Of a stretch of 64,000 nucleotides of DNA, positions 7,433-15,894 are shown in pieces (positions within the stretch are counted from its first letter, which is position 1; each line of letters begins with the position of its first letter). The notes under the pieces are model-generated. The model saw nothing but the letters and a program-made list of their open reading frames with translations. It did not search any database and was not told where the DNA came from. The stretch spans positions 167,458-231,457 of the forward strand of contig JBKAGO010000067.1 in NCBI GenBank assembly GCA_046290435.1, in the 5' to 3' direction. Source of the DNA: CAVQUE01 sp046290435. GTDB lineage: Bacteria; Actinomycetota; Acidimicrobiia; Acidimicrobiales; UBA8592. The position numbers and the translations under genes were made by a program.

Positions 7433-9855
7433 GCGCCCGCACGGCCATCTGGCGCTGGAGCTGGCGGGTCGTCCGCCGCGACTGGCGCCAACACGCCCTC
7501 GTCATCGCCCTCGTCGCCGCCGGCCTCGCGGCCTCGACGGTCATCGTCACGACGGTCTTCCGTTTCCAGGACGCAGAGGAACGCAACTTCACCGAACAGT
7601 CGCTCGCCGGGGCGAGTGCTGGCATCGATCTCTGGGCCGACCCGGGGCCACAGCCGCGCCTTCGGACCGATCTCGCGGCGGCGTTCGCGGACCTGCCCGA
7701 CGTCGAGATCGTCGGCACCGGCGACGCCGACGAGCGGGGCATCGAGCTCGTCGAAGCCGAGCCCGAGCGACCCCTCGTCGGTCCATGGTTCCGACTCGTC
7801 GAGGGCGAGTGGCCCAGGCCGGGCGAGGTGACCCTCACCACCGACACGTTCGACTACCTCGCAGACCTCGGGACGCCGACGGCCATCGGCGACGAGGTGA
7901 CCCTCGCCGACCGGACGTTCACCGTGGTCGGGCAGTACCGCAACGGCGCCTCGTTCCGCGACACCACGGCGCTCGTCAGTCCGGGCGAGGCCGGCACCTG
8001 GTCTTCCGCCCGGGTCCTCACCGACGGATCGCCCTCGGACCTGGAGGCGCGGATGGCCACCCTCGTCGCCGCAGATGGTCAGAGCTACAGCTGGGGCGTC
8101 ATCACACCCTCCACCTACGGCTCGGAGACCACCGTCTTCACCTACGGCCTGGCCGCCATGCTCTGCCTCGCCGTCGCCGCGCTGTCCTCGGCGGGTTTCA
8201 CCGTGCTCGCCAACCGGCGCAGCCGCCAGCTCGGCGTCCTCGCCGGCCTCGGCGCGACGCCCACCCACCTCGGCGCCGCCATGCTGTCGACCGGCGCAGC
8301 GGTCGGCCTGATCGGCGCCGTGATCGGTGTCGCCGTCGGCGTCGGCGTGTCGCTGGCGCTCACGCCGACGCTCGAGAACCTCATCGACTACGAGCTGGGG
8401 TTCCGGATGCCGTGGCGTCATCTGCTGCCGCTCGTCGCGCTCGGCGTCCTCACCGCGATCGCCGGTGCGTGGCGACCCGCCCAGCGGGCCCGCTCGGTCT
8501 CGGCCGCAGCCGCCATCGCCGACCGCCCGACCCGACAGGAGGGCTTCGCCCGGAGCCTCGCCGTCGGCATCGCCCTGGTGGCGGCGGGCTCGGTCGCCAT
8601 GGTCGTCGGCGCCCCGAAGAACGATCCGCTGCTGGTGATCATCGGCGTGCTGCTCCCCGGCGCCGGCGGACTGCTCCTGGCCCCCGCCCTCACCGCCGTC
8701 CTCGGACGCATGGCGGGTCGTGCCCCACTGCCCATCCGCATGGCCTGGCGCGACATCGACCGCAACCGCAGCCGCTCCTCGGGAGCGGTGGCGGCCGCCG
8801 CGATGGCCATCGGCGTCCCCTTCGCCATCGCCACCTTCGTCGCCTCCCTCGGCCAGACGTGGGCGCCCATGCCCGACAACGTCGCCCGGGTGTACGCCGC
8901 CGCCGAGAACGAACTCGACACCGTCACCGCCACCGTTCCCGGCGCGCACGTCGTGCCGATCGAGTTCCTCACCCACCCGGCATGGGCCGACGACGACGAG
9001 GCAGCCGAGTTCGGGCCCGCTCCGTGGGGAGTCCGCTCGTTGCGAGGCAATGGCTCCGTGCAGTACCACGAAACTGCCATCGCCACCCCCGAACTCCTCG
9101 CGGCGATGGGCGTGGATCCCGACACCGACGCCGACCTCATCGTCGATTTCCGCAGCCCGCTCGACCTGGGCGACGAGACACCGGGGTTCGTCTCGTTCTC
9201 CGGCTCGGGTACGGCGGTCTCCGAAGCCGGTACCGAGGTCCTCGGCGCTCTCGCCGGCGGCGAGCCGTCGGATCTCGTCGTGCAGCGACACGCTCCATGG
9301 GCCGAGTCGTTCCCCGACGCGCTGATCGTCGATCCTCCGACGGACGTGCCGGGCGCCGAGCGGTACGTCGAGTCGTACCTGCTCGTGGGCGATCGGCCCT
9401 TCACCGATCAGGAACGTGCCGCGCTTCGGGCGACCGGTGCCGGCCTGTCCTTGGGGGACGATCCTCCGCCGTTCGTGGCCATCCGGGCGATCGCGATGGC
9501 CGCCGGGGCGCTGTTCGCAGTGGCGGCCATCGCCGTCACCGTCGCCCTGATCCGCACCGAGACCGCACGCGACCAGCGCATCCTGCGCTCCCTCGGCGCA
9601 TCGCCTGCCCGGGCCCGCGCAGTGGGGGCCGCAACCGCCGCCGGCCTCGCCACGATCGCGTCGGCGATCGCCGTCCTCGTATCCCTGTCGGTCCTGATGG
9701 GGATCTTCCGGAACCCCGACGAGGACTTCTTCTTCCGCATGCCCTGGGCCGAACTCGGCGTGGTGTTCGTGGTGGTGCCCATGCTGGCCGGAGTGGCCGG
9801 CTGGTTGCTGACCTCGGGCCGGACCGACCGGTCGTCATCCGCCGCCTTCGGCTGA
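7429..9855 (+). CDS. FtsX-fold ABC transporter permease
   Basis: The 808-aa protein has one N-terminal membrane helix (about residues 23-43) and a large extracytoplasmic domain rich in Asp/Glu. A central cluster of helices around residues 240-420 follows, then a second outer domain, and finally three helices near the C-terminus (about residues 685-800). This duplicated FtsX layout fits MacB-type mechanotransmission permeases. TTGxxG-like loops such as LAGLGATPTHLG and RILRSLGASPARARA are the usual coupling segments facing the ATPase. Its ATG overlaps the ATPase stop codon. Confidence 0.9.
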   Translation: MSARTAIWRWSWRVVRRDWRQHALVIALVAAGLAASTVIVTTVFRFQDAEERNFTEQSLAGASAGIDLWADPGPQPRLRTDLAAAFADLPDVEIVGTGDADERGIELVEAEPERPLVGPWFRLVEGEWPRPGEVTLTTDTFDYLADLGTPTAIGDEVTLADRTFTVVGQYRNGASFRDTTALVSPGEAGTWSSARVLTDGSPSDLEARMATLVAADGQSYSWGVITPSTYGSETTVFTYGLAAMLCLAVAALSSAGFTVLANRRSRQLGVLAGLGATPTHLGAAMLSTGAAVGLIGAVIGVAVGVGVSLALTPTLENLIDYELGFRMPWRHLLPLVALGVLTAIAGAWRPAQRARSVSAAAAIADRPTRQEGFARSLAVGIALVAAGSVAMVVGAPKNDPLLVIIGVLLPGAGGLLLAPALTAVLGRMAGRAPLPIRMAWRDIDRNRSRSSGAVAAAAMAIGVPFAIATFVASLGQTWAPMPDNVARVYAAAENELDTVTATVPGAHVVPIEFLTHPAWADDDEAAEFGPAPWGVRSLRGNGSVQYHETAIATPELLAAMGVDPDTDADLIVDFRSPLDLGDETPGFVSFSGSGTAVSEAGTEVLGALAGGEPSDLVVQRHAPWAESFPDALIVDPPTDVPGAERYVESYLLVGDRPFTDQERAALRATGAGLSLGDDPPPFVAIRAIAMAAGALFAVAAIAVTVALIRTETARDQRILRSLGASPARARAVGAATAAGLATIASAIAVLVSLSVLMGIFRNPDEDFFFRMPWAELGVVFVVVPMLAGVAGWLLTSGRTDRSSSAAFG

Positions 9856-9857
9856 CG

Positions 9858-9876
9858 CGTCGGCGTCACGCCGACG
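9858..9876. terminator. Bidirectional terminator hairpin
   Basis: A perfect 8-bp GC stem, CGTCGGCG-tca-CGCCGACG, lies between the convergent permease (+) and MFS (-) genes. There is no T-run, as is common for high-GC actinobacterial terminators. Confidence 0.6.
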
Positions 9877-9880
9877 GAGG

Positions 9881-11560
9881 TCAGTGGTCGCGGAGGCGTT
9901 CGGACACGGCCAGCCGGGTGGCCATGGTCTCGAAGACGGCGTTCGCGGGTGCGGCCCCCGATTGGAGCTCGGCGAGGAACACGTCACCGGGGATCCGGAG
10001 CACCTCCGACGCGGCCTCGGCGGTGACCGTCGCGGTTCGGGGCCGGTGCTGGAGGATGCCGATCTCGCCCACCCAGCCGCCACCGCTGATCCGGTTGACG
10101 ACGTGGGGCCCCTCGGTCACGACGAACGCACCCGAGCGAACCACGAACAGATCGTCCGCCGGGTCCCCCTGCCGGATGATCACCGACCCTTGGGCCACGG
10201 ACTCGGTCTCGACCGCCGAGGCGATGCGTTCGATCGCAGCGCGCGATGCGCCGTCGAACAGCGCCAGGCGGTCGAGCTCGTCGACCAGCGGGCGGATCGC
10301 CCGGCGATGCTCGACGAGCGTCTGGGTGACGGCCCGGAGACTCGGCGTCGATGCCACACCGACCACTCCCACGCCGACGCCGGTGAGAACCAACGCCAGC
10401 GCGAGGTCGGCCTGGGCGACGAGCAGCGGGGCGCCCAGTGCACCGAGCAGCTTGCCACTGTTGCTGGCGCTGCCGACCAGCCCGAACACCCGCCCGAGCA
10501 CGTCGAGAGCGGCAAGACGCTGGAGGAGCACCACCGACAGCGTCTCGAACACCACGACCCCGGCGCCCACCACCACCAGGGCCACGCAGGCCACCACGGG
10601 CGATTCGACCAGCGCCAGCATCGGCAGCGGGATCGCCGTCGACGCCAGCGCCAGGATCGTCATGAGCGCCGGCTGATCGCTGTCGGCCATCCGCGGGGCG
10701 AGGGGCAGCGCGGCCAGCGCCCCGAGGCCCAGGGCTCCGGTCAGGATGCCGACGCCGCTCGCTCCCATCCCCAGCTGGTCCTCGGCGAGGAACACCAACA
10801 GGATGAGCTCTGCGCCCCGGGCGAGGTACATGGTGAACACGAGCAGCGCGACGACGGCCAAGCCCGCCGTGCCCCAGACCTCGCGCCAGGTTCCCCCCGT
10901 GCCCCCGCCCGGGCGAGGGCCACCGACGGCGCCGGACGTAGTCGGGTTCCCGGCCACTCCGTTGCCGAGGCTGCGCACCCGCGAGATGAGCAGCGCAGCC
11001 ACTGCGAACGACGCAGCGTTGATGGCGAACGCCGGCGCCGGCGACCAGACCAGCAGCACACCAGAGCCCACGACGGGACCGACGAACGTCATGATCTGGC
11101 GCGTCGTTCCGATGAGCGCATTCGACGGCGCCAGATGGTCCTCTCCCACGACGAGGGGCAACGCAGCGGTCAGCGCGGGGCGATAGGGGGCCGCGAGCGA
11201 GTACGAGGCGAGGACGAGCAACAGCAGGTACTCGTAGCGCACCTCGGCAGCGGCCGCGACCGCCAACAGCCCCATCAACGCCGCCCGAACCAGATCCAGC
11301 CACACCAGCAGACGGCGGCGGTCGACACGATCGGCGAGCGCGCCGGCCGGTGCGCTGATGAGCGCCCGGGGCCCGAATCGAGCCGCCGCTGCCAGTGCGA
11401 AGCCGGCCGGGCCCGCCCCGTCGTCGATCAGGTACGCCGCCAGGCCGACCCAGAACACGCCGTCGCCGATCCCCGAAGCGAACTCCATGCCGAGGATCGA
11501 CCGGACGTCGCGACGGGCAGTCGCCCGGTCGGGCCCGCGTGGTGTGCCGGTCGAAGGCAT
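9881..11560 (-). CDS. MFS transporter fused to a C-terminal cyclic-nucleotide-binding domain
   Basis: Residues 1 to about 400 form an MFS_3-type carrier with about ten hydrophobic helices and the loop A-D-R-V-D-R-R-R-L between early helices. After a short linker, residues of about 415-545 form a cNMP-binding beta roll: LALFDGASRAAIERIA, SVIIRQGDPADDLFVVRSG, then GGGWVGEIGILQHRPRTATV. The G-E-I-G-I-L-x(4)-R-T-A-T string resembles the phosphate-binding cassette (G-E-x-A-L-x(3)-R-x-A). The carrier is in the inner membrane and the sensor domain should lie in the cytosol, so transport may be gated by a nucleotide. The start at 11560 is the first plausible one, and homology begins near residue 15. 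Confidence 0.88.
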   Translation of the reverse strand: MPSTGTPRGPDRATARRDVRSILGMEFASGIGDGVFWVGLAAYLIDDGAGPAGFALAAAARFGPRALISAPAGALADRVDRRRLLVWLDLVRAALMGLLAVAAAAEVRYEYLLLLVLASYSLAAPYRPALTAALPLVVGEDHLAPSNALIGTTRQIMTFVGPVVGSGVLLVWSPAPAFAINAASFAVAALLISRVRSLGNGVAGNPTTSGAVGGPRPGGGTGGTWREVWGTAGLAVVALLVFTMYLARGAELILLVFLAEDQLGMGASGVGILTGALGLGALAALPLAPRMADSDQPALMTILALASTAIPLPMLALVESPVVACVALVVVGAGVVVFETLSVVLLQRLAALDVLGRVFGLVGSASNSGKLLGALGAPLLVAQADLALALVLTGVGVGVVGVASTPSLRAVTQTLVEHRRAIRPLVDELDRLALFDGASRAAIERIASAVETESVAQGSVIIRQGDPADDLFVVRSGAFVVTEGPHVVNRISGGGWVGEIGILQHRPRTATVTAEAASEVLRIPGDVFLAELQSGAAPANAVFETMATRLAVSERLRDH

Positions 11561-11639
11561 CGGAGGAGCGAGTGGTCGGCAGCGGGTCAGCCGAAGCAGG
11601 CCGCGCCCGCGGCGCCCGTTACAGCAGGTCGAGCCGGCG

Positions 11640-11679
11640 TCTCGTGGCGAAGAGCGCGTCTTCGCGCCGTTTCACGAGA
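11640..11679. other. Structured intergenic hairpin
   Basis: The 280-bp gap between the sigma factor and MFS genes contains two stacked inverted repeats, TCTCGTG/CACGAGA enclosing GCGAAGA/TCTTCGC, with a 7-nt bulge on one side. It may terminate the sigma-factor transcript or sit in the MFS leader. Nothing else in the gap looks like a gene. Confidence 0.4.
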
Positions 11680-11840
11680 ACCACGGGGCGGGACCCTGCC
11701 GTGCATGGCGGGTCACCCTAGTGGTCGCGGCGGGCGCCGCCGAACCCATCTCCGCTCGCCGCCGGGGCCGCCGGCGCAGTCGCGGCATCGCACCCGGGAC
11801 CTGAACGACCCGCCCGATCGCGGCACGTCCGGCACCTCGA

Positions 11841-12608
11841 TCAGCGGGGCGCGAGCACCTCGGCGATGCGGCGCTCGAGGTCCGGTGGCACCACCGAGTC
11901 GGGATCGCGGAGGCGGCCCACCTCGCCGTGGACCCCGACCAGCGCCGCGTACAGCGGGGGGCACGTCGGGCAGGTCGCCAGGTGCGCCTCGACCGCGGCG
12001 GCCGTGGTCGGGTCGATGTCGCCGTCGAGGTAGTCACTGACGTGCTGTCGGGCGTCCCAGCACCGCAACGGCACGCCCTTCAGGACCTGTCGGCGCTCGT
12101 GGCCGTCGGCCAGCGCGCTCACGAGAGCCATCCGGCCGCGGCGCAGGCGTTGCTTGGCCGCGGGCAGGCCGATGCCGTGCGCGTCGGCGATGTCGCGGAC
12201 CCGCCAGCCCTCGATGTCGTGCAGCACGACCGCCGAGCGGTAGATGAACGGCAACCGGACCAGCGCGTCGAGCAACTCGTCGCGGGTGGCGGCCCGCTCG
12301 ACCACCGCGGCGGCGTCGACGCTGAACGCGTCGTCGCGCCAGTCGGCCTCGATGTCGTCGACGACGACCTCGCGGCCGGCCCGCTTGGCCCGGTCGAGCA
12401 CCAACCGGTGGGCGATGCGCACCAGCCAGTGACCCAGCGGCGCCTCGCCCCGGTACTGGTCCCGCCGCTCCAACGCCCGCACGATCGTGTCCTGCACGAT
12501 GTCGGACGCCAGGTGCGGATCGTGGGTGACGCCGAGGGCGTACCGGTAGAGGCGATCGACGTGCTCGGAGAGCTCATCTGCCTCGAACCCGGTCGTCCCC
12601 TCGGTCAT
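11841..12608 (-). CDS. ECF sigma factor with C-terminal ZAS zinc finger
   Basis: Sigma region 2 spans about residues 15-80 (YRYALGVTHDPHLASDIVQD) and region 4 about 112-165 (LPFIYRSAVVLHDIEGWRV, then helix-turn-helix IADAHGIGLPAAKQRLRRG). The remaining 80 residues carry a ZAS-type zinc motif, H209-x3-C213-x2-C216, in a zf-HC2 context (VSDYLDGDIDPTTAAAVEAH). ZAS domains normally belong to a separate anti-sigma factor, so here sensor and sigma factor appear fused. No anti-sigma gene is next door. A small DUF2892 gene lies 5 bp upstream in the same orientation and probably shares its promoter. Confidence 0.9.
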   Translation of the reverse strand: MTEGTTGFEADELSEHVDRLYRYALGVTHDPHLASDIVQDTIVRALERRDQYRGEAPLGHWLVRIAHRLVLDRAKRAGREVVVDDIEADWRDDAFSVDAAAVVERAATRDELLDALVRLPFIYRSAVVLHDIEGWRVRDIADAHGIGLPAAKQRLRRGRMALVSALADGHERRQVLKGVPLRCWDARQHVSDYLDGDIDPTTAAAVEAHLATCPTCPPLYAALVGVHGEVGRLRDPDSVVPPDLERRIAEVLAPR

Positions 12609-12613
12609 CGGCG

Positions 12614-12826
12614 TCAGTGTGCTGCGTGGTCACGGCGACCGTTGGTACGGATGCCGAGCACGGTGTAGAGGGGGCACCAGCCGACGATCCCGGTCAGCAA
12701 CGGCACGATGGCGACGATGCCGAGCACCGTGCCGCCGGTGCCGCCGACCACGCCGAAGCCGACGATCATCAGCACCACCCCGAGGACGAACCTGACTGCC
12801 CGGTCCCAACCCGCTTCGTTCATCAT
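12614..12826 (-). CDS. DUF2892 small membrane protein
   Basis: The 70-aa protein has two hydrophobic helices separated by a Gly-rich turn (VLGVVLMIVGFGVVGGTGG, then LGIVAIVPLLTGIVGWCPLY), the pattern of the DUF2892/YgaP membrane segment. An AGGAG ribosome site lies 6 nt before the first ATG at 12826, and a second ATG follows immediately. It precedes the ECF sigma gene by 5 bp, so co-transcription is likely. In other bacteria the domain is often attached to rhodanese proteins. None is present here. Confidence 0.8.
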   Translation of the reverse strand: MMNEAGWDRAVRFVLGVVLMIVGFGVVGGTGGTVLGIVAIVPLLTGIVGWCPLYTVLGIRTNGRRDHAAH

Positions 12827-12938
12827 GACGATCTCCTGTCGTTGCGGAGCCCTGTTGGCTCTCTCACCCGACAGACGATCGAGCGGCCCGTAGGGATACC
12901 GGTTCCGGCGACATTTCTCCGGAGCGTCCCACGGGACC

Positions 12939-13724
12939 TCAGTCGTCCTCTTCCACAGAGGTCTGCGGTCCGCCGTCCCACCAGGCGTCGATGCGAGAGT
13001 CGTGCTCGTCGCTGCGGAACTCGACACGGACACTGGAGCCACCGTCGATCCGCACGGTGAAACCGGGCCGCGGCGTCGCCCAGAGGACCTCGACGCCCTG
13101 CGCACTGAAGCTGATGGAGGTGGTACCGCCGACGAGATCGAACGTCAGGACCTGCGCAGGCGCTTCTGGCACCGGCGTCGCCGTGGGGGTGGGCTGGGGT
13201 GCCTGGGTCGGCGTCGGCTGCGGTGGGCGCGGCGTGGCGGTCGGCTCGGGCCGCGGTGTCGGGCGCTGGGGGCGTGCGGTCGGCGTGGGATCGGGCCGGC
13301 TCGGCGCCTGTGACGGAGCCGTGGCCGGCGGCGTCGTCGACGCAGGCCTCGGGGTGGGTGTCGCCGGCGGCGCAGGGGCCGCCGGAACCGATGTCGCCGT
13401 TTCCCCGCCGGTCGAAGGGTCCGATCCCGCCGCACCATCGGAAGGGTCCGATCCCACGGCGCCGTCGGAACCGTCGGTACCTGTGGCCGGGCTGTCGCCG
13501 TCGGCATCCTCCGACGGCGGGACCGCGGCGGTGGGCGTGGGGGTGAGCTCGAACCCGGCGGTGGGCGTGGGGGCGGGTTGTGGCGTCGAATCGCCCGTAC
13601 GGGCGATCGCCGCGGGCGCGGGGCTGATGACCTGATCGTCGACGATGCCCACGCCCTGCCAGGCAACGGCTACCGCGGTCGCGGAACCGCCGAGCCACAA
13701 GAGAAAGAGGAGGATGGGCTTCAC
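12939..13724 (-). CDS. Membrane-anchored Pro/Thr-rich surface protein
   Basis: From GTG 13724 the product starts KPILLFLLWLGGSATAVAVA, a signal anchor. A long low-complexity linker of about 150 residues follows, made of PTPTP, PRPEPT and PPATP blocks, and then a small C-terminal beta domain (about 65 residues) ending in an acidic tail. The linker resembles cell-wall-spanning stalks. An in-frame GTG at 13769 would add 15 residues lacking signal character, so I prefer the inner start, though neither has a clear ribosome site. The gene diverges from the response regulator, which suggests it is a target of that two-component system. I do not recognise the C-terminal domain. Confidence 0.7.
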   Translation of the reverse strand: MKPILLFLLWLGGSATAVAVAWQGVGIVDDQVISPAPAAIARTGDSTPQPAPTPTAGFELTPTPTAAVPPSEDADGDSPATGTDGSDGAVGSDPSDGAAGSDPSTGGETATSVPAAPAPPATPTPRPASTTPPATAPSQAPSRPDPTPTARPQRPTPRPEPTATPRPPQPTPTQAPQPTPTATPVPEAPAQVLTFDLVGGTTSISFSAQGVEVLWATPRPGFTVRIDGGSSVRVEFRSDEHDSRIDAWWDGGPQTSVEEDD

Positions 13725-13839
13725 ATCATCAAGTGTCGCCCGCCGCACCTCACAACGGGTCAAGGACACCTCAAATGCTGGTTAAACGCGTCGGCGGGCA
13801 TCCCCGACGCCGGGCCGGCGGCCGGTAGCGTTGCCCGCC
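13722..13839. promoter_or_regulatory. Divergent regulatory region with direct repeat
   Basis: Between the surface protein and the response regulator, the minus strand carries GAGGTG twice, spaced 21 bp start to start, with the extended forms TTGAGGTG and TGTGAGGTG. Two-turn spacing of direct repeats is the usual OmpR-family arrangement. The exact consensus is unknown and the second copy would fall inside the alternative longer reading of the surface gene. Confidence 0.35.
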
Positions 13840-14532
13840 ATGGCATCGGTCTTCATCGTCGAGGACGATCATCAGATCCGCGAGCTCGCGGCACGGGCGT
13901 TGGCGTCCGCGGGCCACGTCGTCGAGACCGAGGGCACGGCGATGGCGGCGTTGACGCGCATCGTCGAGATCGCTCCCGACGTCGTGGTGTTGGATCTCGG
14001 CCTGCCGGACCTCGACGGCGCCGACCTGTTGCGCATGATCCGGGCCGTGTCGCAGGTGCCGGTCATCGTCGCCACGGCCCGCGACGAAGAACGCGAGATC
14101 GTGCGCCTCCTCGACGCCGGCGCCGACGAGTACGTCGTCAAGCCGTACTCCGGCCCCGAGCTCGAGGCGCGCATCCGGGCCCTGCTGCGACGAGCCGGCA
14201 ACGGCGCGTCGCGCGCCGACGACGGCGTGGCGTTGCGGGTGGGGGGCCTCGAGGTCGACCAGCGGGCTCGTACCGTGCGCCTCGACGGCGCCCTGGTCGA
14301 ATGCAACCGCAAGGAGTTCGACCTGCTGGCGTACCTCGCGGGACGCGTCGGCGAGGTCGTCACCCGACAAGAGCTCTTCGCCGAGGTCTGGCGCCAGCCC
14401 TACGGCGGGGCCGACAAGACGATCGACGTCCACATCTCGTGGCTGCGGCGCAAGCTGGGCGAGACCGCGGCCGAACCCCGCTACATCCACACGGTGCGCG
14501 GCGTGGGCATCAAGCTCGTGGACCCGGTCTGA
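13840..14532 (+). CDS. OmpR/PhoB family response regulator
   Basis: The 230-aa product has a receiver domain with phospho-acceptor Asp52 in VVVLDLGLPD, the conserved Thr/Ala switch (VIVATARD) and Lys in VVKPYSGPEL. A winged-helix DNA-binding domain follows (about residues 130-228) with EFDLLAYLAGRVGEVVTRQE and VDVHISWLRRKLGE-like elements ending in VRGVGIKLVDP. ATG 13840 is chosen over an upstream in-frame TTG. The partner kinase follows 72 bp downstream. Confidence 0.95.
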   Translation: MASVFIVEDDHQIRELAARALASAGHVVETEGTAMAALTRIVEIAPDVVVLDLGLPDLDGADLLRMIRAVSQVPVIVATARDEEREIVRLLDAGADEYVVKPYSGPELEARIRALLRRAGNGASRADDGVALRVGGLEVDQRARTVRLDGALVECNRKEFDLLAYLAGRVGEVVTRQELFAEVWRQPYGGADKTIDVHISWLRRKLGETAAEPRYIHTVRGVGIKLVDPV

Positions 14533-14604
14533 GGTCTGCGATGACGGGCGGGGGCGCCGGCTCGCTTCGCCGGCCGGCGACAGCAGGAGACCGGTGAGGG
14601 CACG

Positions 14605-15894
14605 ATGAGGCGACGCATCGCCCTGGTCGCCCTGGCGGGTTCGGCAATGGTCGCCGTCGCGTTCGTCATCCCCCTCGCGTTCCTCGTGCGCTCCACCGCC
14701 GAGGACCGCGCGATCGACGCAGCTCGGGCCGACGCCGCTGCAGTGGTGCCGACGCTCGTCGCCGGCACCGACCCCACGCTGGTTGCCGCAGCGGTCGGGG
14801 CCACCGCCGCGGGATCGGAGGATCGACTGAGCGTCGTCTTCGGCGACGGCAGCGTCGTGGGCACCGACCCGGGGTCGTCTCCCGCGCTGGCTGCCGCGCT
14901 CGGATCGGGCGCCTCGGCCATCGCCGACACCGACGGAGGCGTCGAGGTCATCACCGCTGTGGCCCGGTCGGGTGGCGAGCTGGCCGCGGTTCGGGTGTTC
15001 GTGCCCCAGGAGGCTCTGCGCCGCGGCGAGCGCAACGCCTGGGCGGCCCTGGGCCTCGTCGCGGTGGTCCTGGTGGCCATCTCGGTGGCCATCGCCGACC
15101 GGCTGGCCCAGACCATCGTGGTGCCGACGGTCGCACTGGCCGGCGCGGCGCGGCGGCTCGGCGCGGGCGACCTCGACGCCCGGGTGGACCCGGAGGGGCC
15201 CGACGAGATCGTCGAACTGTCCACCGCGTTCAACGACCTCGGGGCGCGGATCTCGGGGATGCTCGACCACGAGCGGGAGTTGGTCGCCGAACTCTCCCAC
15301 CGGCTGCGCACGCCCCTGACGAAGCTTCGCATGCGGGTCGATCAGGTCGACGATCCGACGCTCGCCGACGAGCTGCGCGGCGACGTCGACGAGCTCACCG
15401 GCGTCGTGACCGACCTCATCCGCGAAGCCCGCGACGGCGCCGACCCCGACCTCGCCCCCGGATGCGACGCCGCACGCGTCGCAGAGGACCGGGTGGCCTA
15501 CTGGTCGGTGCTCGCCGAGGATCAGGGCCGACCGTGGCGTTTCGACCGCCGGGCGGGCGCAGCGCCCGTCGCACTGGTCGAGAGCGAACTGGCCGCAGCG
15601 CTCGACGTACTGATCGAGAACGTCTTCGCGCACACCGACGAGGGCGTGTCGATCGCGGTGCAGGTGGTCGCCGTCGGCCCCGAGCTCCGCTTGGGCGTGG
15701 GCGACGGCGGGCAAGGTTTCGATCGCGCGCTCGCTGCCCGTGGTGCGAGCGCCGGGACCTCGACCGGGCTCGGTCTCGACATCGCCCGGCGAACCGCCGA
15801 ACGCGTGGGCGGCCGCCTCGACATCGGCCGCAGCGACCTCGGCGGCGCGCTCGTCGAGATCGTCCTGCCGCTGCGTCAGGCAACCGTGCGCTGA
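14605..15894 (+). CDS. Sensor histidine kinase, HAMP type
   Basis: The 429-aa kinase has an N-terminal helix (about residues 5-30), an extracytoplasmic sensor of about 110 residues and a second helix near residues 148-170. A HAMP-like linker (RRLGAGDLDARV) leads to the phospho-acceptor motif ELSHRLRTPLTKLR with His232. The ATPase has N-box LIENVFAHT, G1 GDGGQGFD and G2 GTSTGLGLDIA. It is the cognate kinase of the preceding regulator. Its last 19 bp overlap the convergent phosphotransferase gene. Confidence 0.94.
   Translation: MRRRIALVALAGSAMVAVAFVIPLAFLVRSTAEDRAIDAARADAAAVVPTLVAGTDPTLVAAAVGATAAGSEDRLSVVFGDGSVVGTDPGSSPALAAALGSGASAIADTDGGVEVITAVARSGGELAAVRVFVPQEALRRGERNAWAALGLVAVVLVAISVAIADRLAQTIVVPTVALAGAARRLGAGDLDARVDPEGPDEIVELSTAFNDLGARISGMLDHERELVAELSHRLRTPLTKLRMRVDQVDDPTLADELRGDVDELTGVVTDLIREARDGADPDLAPGCDAARVAEDRVAYWSVLAEDQGRPWRFDRRAGAAPVALVESELAAALDVLIENVFAHTDEGVSIAVQVVAVGPELRLGVGDGGQGFDRALAARGASAGTSTGLGLDIARRTAERVGGRLDIGRSDLGGALVEIVLPLRQATVR

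Noticed and set aside
6973..9291. A 772-codon minus-strand frame opposite the ABC permease.
   Set aside because: Shadow with Gly/Asp/Arg bias and no recognisable domain.
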